Of a stretch of DNA of 15,429 nt, positions 11,552 through 15,429 are shown piece after piece. Source of the stretch: Methanoregulaceae archaeon UBA467. GTDB lineage: Archaea > Halobacteriota > Methanomicrobia > Methanomicrobiales > Methanospirillaceae. Positions within the stretch are counted from its first letter, which is position 1. Each line of letters begins with the position of its first letter. The notes below the pieces were generated by a model that did no database searches, was not told the origin of the DNA, and worked only from the letters and a program-made list of their open reading frames with translations. Made by a program: the position numbers and the translations under genes. Location of the stretch: assembly GCA_002503825.1 (NCBI GenBank), contig DASP01000008.1, forward strand, positions 1 to 15,429. Direction: 5' to 3'.

Positions 11552-12670
11552 ATGGACGCACGGAGCCTGTATACCCATGACCGGATCAATAGGTGTACAT
11601 CGATCTCGTCGCCACTTTTAAGGCATTATTACGAGTTCAACGGGACCATGCAGGCCAATTCTGCGACCGGGGTGCTGGAGGGGCGGAAGGAGCAGAAAGA
11701 GCCCCTGCCGCATAATATCCCCACGATCCGGAAGATAAACACAATTCCCACGGAATCAGCAGATTCCCCGGACCGGACCGGACAATCGCAACCGCTCATC
11801 GCCATCATCCCTGCGTACAACGAGGAGCTGGTCATCGGGACCGTGGTCCTGGAGACCGGGAAGCATGTGGACCAGGTGATCGTGGTTGACGACGGCTCGA
11901 CGGACCGCACTGCCGAAGTGGCAGCCCTTGCCGGGGCCGAGGTCATCAGCCTTGAAAAGAACAGGGGCAAGGCCCAGGCCATGATGGCGGGGTTTGCCCG
12001 TGTAAGGGAGACCGGATGTGAAGCACTTGTCATGCTCGATGGCGACGGGCAACATAACCCGGACGAGATCCCGGACCTGCTTGTGCCAGTGCTGGACGGA
12101 TCGGCCGACCTGGTGATCGGGTCCCGGTTCCTGATGGAAGGAAACAACATCCCGAGGTACCGGCAGCTCGGCCAGAAGACACTGGACCTGGCCACCCAGG
12201 CCACCTCAGGATATAAGTGCTCAGACTCGCAGTCCGGGTTCAGGGCCATAAGTTGCAAGGGTCTGAAGCACCTTGATTTCAAGTCGGAAGGGTACAACAT
12301 CGAGTCCGACATGATCACCCATTTTCTTGCAGATGGTCTGAGGATTACGGAAGTGCCGATAACGGTCCGGTACGAGGTCCCGAACAAGCACAAGAAGCAC
12401 CCGGTTTCGCACGGGTTTGACATATTAGGGCATCTGATCGGGATTGTCGGGTACAAGCGGCCATTGTTGTCGTTCGGTTTGCCGGGCGGGATTCTGGTCC
12501 TTATCGGGCTGGTTGTAGGATCATATGCTTTTGCGGAATACTATGCCACTACCCGGTTCCAGTTTACCCTGACAATGTTGAGTGCATTGTTCCTGATTAT
12601 GGGATTGCTCCTGGTAACGACAGCGTTTATCCTGAATTCGCTGGTACAGATTGTGAAGATGGAGAAGTAA
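11552..12670 (+). CDS. Family 2 glycosyltransferase with C-terminal membrane anchor (DPM1/DpgS-like)
   Basis: In this 372-residue protein the GT-A domain starts at residue 82 (I-A-I-I-P-A-Y-N-E-E). It has the nucleotide-binding V-V-D-D-G-S-T-D-R-T (111-120), the metal-binding D-G-D-G-Q-H (163-168) and G-S-R-F (190-193). Two hydrophobic segments at about 305-328 and 339-365 anchor it in the membrane. This architecture belongs to polyprenyl-phosphate sugar synthases that move a sugar from UDP or GDP onto dolichyl phosphate at the cytoplasmic face, for protein glycosylation or surface polymer. Which sugar is not readable. The first 80 residues are an unusual polar extension; M33 is another possible start. 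No clear ribosome binding site precedes ATG 11552. It leads a same-strand run of four sugar genes. Confidence 0.88.
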   Translation: MDARSLYTHDRINRCTSISSPLLRHYYEFNGTMQANSATGVLEGRKEQKEPLPHNIPTIRKINTIPTESADSPDRTGQSQPLIAIIPAYNEELVIGTVVLETGKHVDQVIVVDDGSTDRTAEVAALAGAEVISLEKNRGKAQAMMAGFARVRETGCEALVMLDGDGQHNPDEIPDLLVPVLDGSADLVIGSRFLMEGNNIPRYRQLGQKTLDLATQATSGYKCSDSQSGFRAISCKGLKHLDFKSEGYNIESDMITHFLADGLRITEVPITVRYEVPNKHKKHPVSHGFDILGHLIGIVGYKRPLLSFGLPGGILVLIGLVVGSYAFAEYYATTRFQFTLTMLSALFLIMGLLLVTTAFILNSLVQIVKMEK

Positions 12671-12696
12671 AATACGAATATCTTTGTGGTGAAGGG

Positions 12697-13647
12697 ATGG
12701 ATACTGCAAAAATTTTAGTTACCGGGGGTGCCGGATTTATTGGTACAAATCTGGTGAATGAACTTCGAAAAAGGGGACATAAAGTTTTTGCCTGCGATTT
12801 ATACAACACAGAAAGGGACAATTATATCCGGGCCGATGTCAAAAATTTCCGCCAGATTGAACGTGTTTTTAACAATCAGAAATTCGATTATGTGTATCAC
12901 CTCGCTGCTGAATATGGTCGCTGGAATGGCGAAGACTTTTATGAAAATCTCTGGCAGACGAATGTCATCGGGACAAAACATATCCTTCGCCTGCAGGAAA
13001 AGCTGAAATTCCGCATGATATTTTATTCAAGTGCCGAGGTGTACGGGGATTATACCGGGGTCATGACCGAAGATGTTATGGAAAATAACCCGATAAAAGA
13101 TACCTACCAGATGAACGATTATGCAATTACCAAGTGGGCCGGGGAATTAATGTGCCTGAATTCGGCAAAAATGTTCGGGACCGAGACGGTAAGAGTGAGA
13201 CCCGTAAATTGCTATGGTCCTCATGAACACTATACCCCCTACCGGGGATTTATCCCTAAATTTATCTATAACTCCCTTCACAACACGCCTTACACTGTCT
13301 TTAAAGGTCATAAGCGGATTATCGATTTTGTTGAAGATTCCTGTCGTACCTGGGCAAACATCGTGGACAACTTCATTCCCAGTGAAGTCTATAATGTCGC
13401 AGGGAGACCAGAATGGGAAAGGGATATCAAACACTATTCTGATCTTATCCTGAAGGCAGTGGGGAAAGATGATTCCTTAATTCAGTACGAAGAGGCCGAA
13501 CCTTTCACAACACAGATTAAAACAATAGACTGTTCCAAAGCCATCAGAGATCTCAAACATAATCCGGTTATTCCTCCGGAAGAAGGAATCAAACGAACTG
13601 TTGAATGGATGAAAGACTATTACCGCATAAGGGAGATGCCGCAATGA
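12697..13647 (+). CDS. NAD-dependent sugar-nucleotide epimerase/dehydratase (extended SDR)
   Basis: ATG 12697 lies 26 bases after the preceding stop, with GGTGAAGGG just before it. The 316-residue protein opens K-I-L-V-T-G-G-A-G-F-I-G, the G-x-x-G-x-x-G dinucleotide-binding loop (Gly10, 13, 16), with Asp34 ending strand 2 as in NAD-preferring enzymes. The catalytic set is S-S-A-E-V-Y-G (Ser111/112) and Tyr142-x-x-x-Lys146 in D-Y-A-I-T-K-W-A-G-E. R-P-V-N-C-Y-G-P-H-E follows, as in sugar-binding SDR regions. This is the family of GalE, RmlB and related enzymes that alter NDP-sugars through a 4-keto intermediate; the exact reaction cannot be told. Its TGA overlaps the next start as ATGA. The sequence is visibly more AT-rich than the gene before. 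Confidence 0.88.
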   Translation: MDTAKILVTGGAGFIGTNLVNELRKRGHKVFACDLYNTERDNYIRADVKNFRQIERVFNNQKFDYVYHLAAEYGRWNGEDFYENLWQTNVIGTKHILRLQEKLKFRMIFYSSAEVYGDYTGVMTEDVMENNPIKDTYQMNDYAITKWAGELMCLNSAKMFGTETVRVRPVNCYGPHEHYTPYRGFIPKFIYNSLHNTPYTVFKGHKRIIDFVEDSCRTWANIVDNFIPSEVYNVAGRPEWERDIKHYSDLILKAVGKDDSLIQYEEAEPFTTQIKTIDCSKAIRDLKHNPVIPPEEGIKRTVEWMKDYYRIREMPQ

Positions 13648-14645
13648 AAGAAATTCAGGAAGGATTCTCAGGGAAAACTGTTCTCGTGACAGGGGGTGCC
13701 GGAGCCATAGGGGGCAACCTTGTCCGTGCTTTACACGATCTTGATACAAAAAAGATCATAATTCTTGACAATCTCTCATCATCCTATGCATGGAATATCC
13801 CCCGGGGACCAAAGATACAGTTCATTCACGGCGACATCCTGAATGACGAAAATCTCAAATGGGCTTTTCGTGATAAACCCGATATAGTCTATCATCTTGC
13901 GGCCCATTTTGCCAACCAGAATTCAGTTGACAACCCGGAGAAGGATCTCCTGGTAAACGGCCTGGGTATCCTGAAAGTACTCCAGTATTCGCAACTGGTA
14001 AATGTTGAGCGTTTTGTGTACTCATCATCCGGGTGTGGCGTCTATGGCCTCGAATCAAAAATGCCATTCGAAGAGCATGATGTCTCAATCAAGTTGCATA
14101 CCCCTTACCAGGTGACCAAGCTCCTTGGTGAGCTCTATACAAATTATTTCCACAACCTTTACAAACTCCCTATAGTAAATGCCCGTTTTTTCAACTCATT
14201 CGGTCCTGGAGAAGTACCTGGGAAATACCGGAATGTTATCCCCAACTTCTTTTACTGGGCAATGAAAGGACTACCCCTCCCAATTACCGGTGACGGAACC
14301 GAAACCCGTGACTGGACCTATGTCGGGGATATTGTGAACGGACTTCTTGCGATGGGAATAAAAGAAAAGGCAATCGGTGAAGCATTTAATCTTGGTGCAG
14401 GCAAGGAGCAGCGGGTTATAGATATGGCGAATTCGGTCCTGAACCTTACCGGAAGCAAGGCCGGGATTGTATATACGGAGCGGAGAGACTGGGATAAAAA
14501 GACGCACCTGCTCTCATGCATAACGAAGGGGCAGAATATGATCGGGTATCAGCCGAAGATGACATTTGAAACCGGGTTGAAGGAGACCTATGGCTGGTTC
14601 GTTGAGAATTGGAAGAATATTGAAAAAAGTGCGGAATTTTCTTAA
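13644..14645 (+). CDS. NAD-dependent sugar-nucleotide epimerase/dehydratase (GalE/RmlB-like SDR)
   Basis: From ATG 13644 (ATGA overlap with the gene before, GGGAG about 8 bases upstream) the protein has 333 residues. A start at 13605 would lie inside the previous gene and adds residues unlike the family. V-L-V-T-G-G-A-G-A-I-G holds Gly17/20/23 of the NAD loop. I-I-L-D-N-L-S-S-S gives the strand-2 Asp42, H-G-D-I-L precedes the Y-H-L-A-A block, and S-S-S-G-C-G-V-Y-G with Tyr155-x-x-x-Lys159 (T-P-Y-Q-V-T-K) is the catalytic centre. R-D-W-T-Y-V-G-D-I near 231 is the usual substrate-binding loop. It shares the fold but little close identity with its neighbour, so the two likely act on different NDP-sugars or steps. 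Confidence 0.9.
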   Translation: MKEIQEGFSGKTVLVTGGAGAIGGNLVRALHDLDTKKIIILDNLSSSYAWNIPRGPKIQFIHGDILNDENLKWAFRDKPDIVYHLAAHFANQNSVDNPEKDLLVNGLGILKVLQYSQLVNVERFVYSSSGCGVYGLESKMPFEEHDVSIKLHTPYQVTKLLGELYTNYFHNLYKLPIVNARFFNSFGPGEVPGKYRNVIPNFFYWAMKGLPLPITGDGTETRDWTYVGDIVNGLLAMGIKEKAIGEAFNLGAGKEQRVIDMANSVLNLTGSKAGIVYTERRDWDKKTHLLSCITKGQNMIGYQPKMTFETGLKETYGWFVENWKNIEKSAEFS

Positions 14646-14650
14646 GAACA

Positions 14651-15429
14651 ATGAAAATACTTGTTGTTCAGGAGTCAAACTGGCTCACCCGGAACCCCCA
14701 TCAGCAACACCACCTAATGGAACGTCTCGCTGAGCGGGGTCATTCTGTCAGGGTCATCGATTATGACATCGACTGGAAAAAAAGTAATCAAAAGGGGCTT
14801 TCAAATCCTAGGACATTGTATGAAAATGTCCATAAGATTCTTCCTGATGTATCTATACAGGTCATCCGTCCTCGTTCCATTAGGATTTCAATTCTTGAAT
14901 ATCCCGCATTACTGATTACTCATCGCCAAGAGATTATAAGGCAGATAAATGAATTCAAGCCCAATATGATTATTGGATTTGGGATCCTGAATGCCTGGGT
15001 AGCTGCACGACTTGCAAAACGCCATAGAATTCCTTTCATCTATTACTGGATAGATGCACTTGACACTCTTATTCCTGAAAAGATGTTTCAGATAGTTGGA
15101 CGCCTCCTCGAAAAACAGACTCTCCTGAATTCTACGAAGGTCATAGCCATTAACAAAACACTCATGGAATACGCGATAAATCTTGGAGCAAAACCTCAAA
15201 GTACTTCGCTCATAGGTGCAGGTATCGATCTAAAACAGTTCAACCCGACTATCGACGGATCTGCAGTCAGATCGGCCTATGGAATTGGGAAGGATGACAT
15301 CGTACTTTTATTCATGGGCTGGCTCTACAAGTTTTCTGGATTAAAAGAGGTTGCCCTTGAACTCGCCCGCTCACGGGACCGTTTTCCCAATATGAAAATC
15401 CTCGTTGTCGGAGACGGGGATGCATACCA
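14651..15429 (+). CDS. GT-B glycosyltransferase, family 4 type (3' end outside window)
   Basis: ATG 14651, five bases after the preceding TAA, opens a frame that stays open to the window end (259 complete codons). It starts M-K-I-L-V-V-Q-E-S-N-W and continues with H-Q-Q-H-H-L-M-E-R-L-A-E-R-G-H, the acceptor-side Rossmann pattern of GT4 enzymes. I-I-G-F-G-I-L-N-A-W lies near 108-117. V-I-A-I-N-K-T-L leads into G-A-G-I-D-L-K-Q-F-N, the linker typical of the family, then L-F-M-G-W-L-Y-K-F-S-G-L-K-E begins the nucleotide-binding domain. The E-x(7)-E donor motif would lie beyond the window. It probably adds a sugar to a lipid-linked or surface glycan made with the upstream genes. Not in the supplied set of computed frames because it has no stop here; translated by reading. 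Confidence 0.88.
   Translation, partial: MKILVVQESNWLTRNPHQQHHLMERLAERGHSVRVIDYDIDWKKSNQKGLSNPRTLYENVHKILPDVSIQVIRPRSIRISILEYPALLITHRQEIIRQINEFKPNMIIGFGILNAWVAARLAKRHRIPFIYYWIDALDTLIPEKMFQIVGRLLEKQTLLNSTKVIAINKTLMEYAINLGAKPQSTSLIGAGIDLKQFNPTIDGSAVRSAYGIGKDDIVLLFMGWLYKFSGLKEVALELARSRDRFPNMKILVVGDGDAY

Noticed and set aside
11629..12456. 275-codon minus-strand frame opposite the glycosyltransferase.
   Set aside because: It is the antisense of a clear GT2 gene with intact motifs and is serine/proline-rich; a GC-bias shadow.

Overview
The window looks like DNA from a euryarchaeal methanogen, most plausibly of the Methanomicrobiales. The reasons are archaeal-style TATA boxes about 25-30 bases ahead of start codons, often with no room for a leader; the archaeal ATPase_2/DUF234 protein; the archaeal DPM1-like glycosyltransferase; and the mix of VapBC, RelBE, HicBA and Fic modules. 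No marker gene (rRNA, mcr, ribosomal protein) is present, so this placement is inference. I see no rRNA, tRNA or CRISPR array.

Bases 1 to about 11140 form an accessory island packed with toxin-antitoxin (TA) type modules. In order: the end of a hicB with a truncated hicA; a relBE-type pair on the minus strand; a Fic AMP-transferase gene; an unrecognised 320-residue protein on the minus strand; about 1.1 kb of decayed DNA; a complete hicBA; a minus-strand vapBC; a plus-strand relBE; a minus-strand mazEF-type pair whose toxin is split by two single-base frameshifts; an ATPase_2/DUF234 protein; and a second Fic gene. The two fic genes lie in a directly repeated cassette of about 1.27 kb (1166-2431 and 9873-11138) that is about 98% identical and has no indels. 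Its identical upstream part carries a 38-codon open frame and an inverted repeat just before the start codon.

Threaded between these modules, always on the plus strand, are copies of one small hydrophobic protein family of about 95-110 residues with a C-G-I-T-G-[DE]-Y-C-I-L-T core. Two copies are open (5234-5527, 6270-6605), three are degraded (893-1098, 4236-4349, 9622-9785), and two possible 3' scraps follow the fic genes. I do not recognise the family. Its positions at module borders suggest it was either cargo of the assembling island or the homology along which modules were shuffled.

From 11552 to the end, four tightly spaced plus-strand genes form what looks like an operon for surface glycan or glycoprotein synthesis: a membrane-anchored family 2 glycosyltransferase, two NAD-dependent sugar-nucleotide epimerase/dehydratases that overlap by ATGA, and a GT-B (family 4) glycosyltransferase running off the window. 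From about 12.7 kb the base composition is visibly more AT-rich than in the glycosyltransferase before it. The Fic cassette ends inside a minus-strand open frame (11139-11384) that separates the island from the glycan operon.
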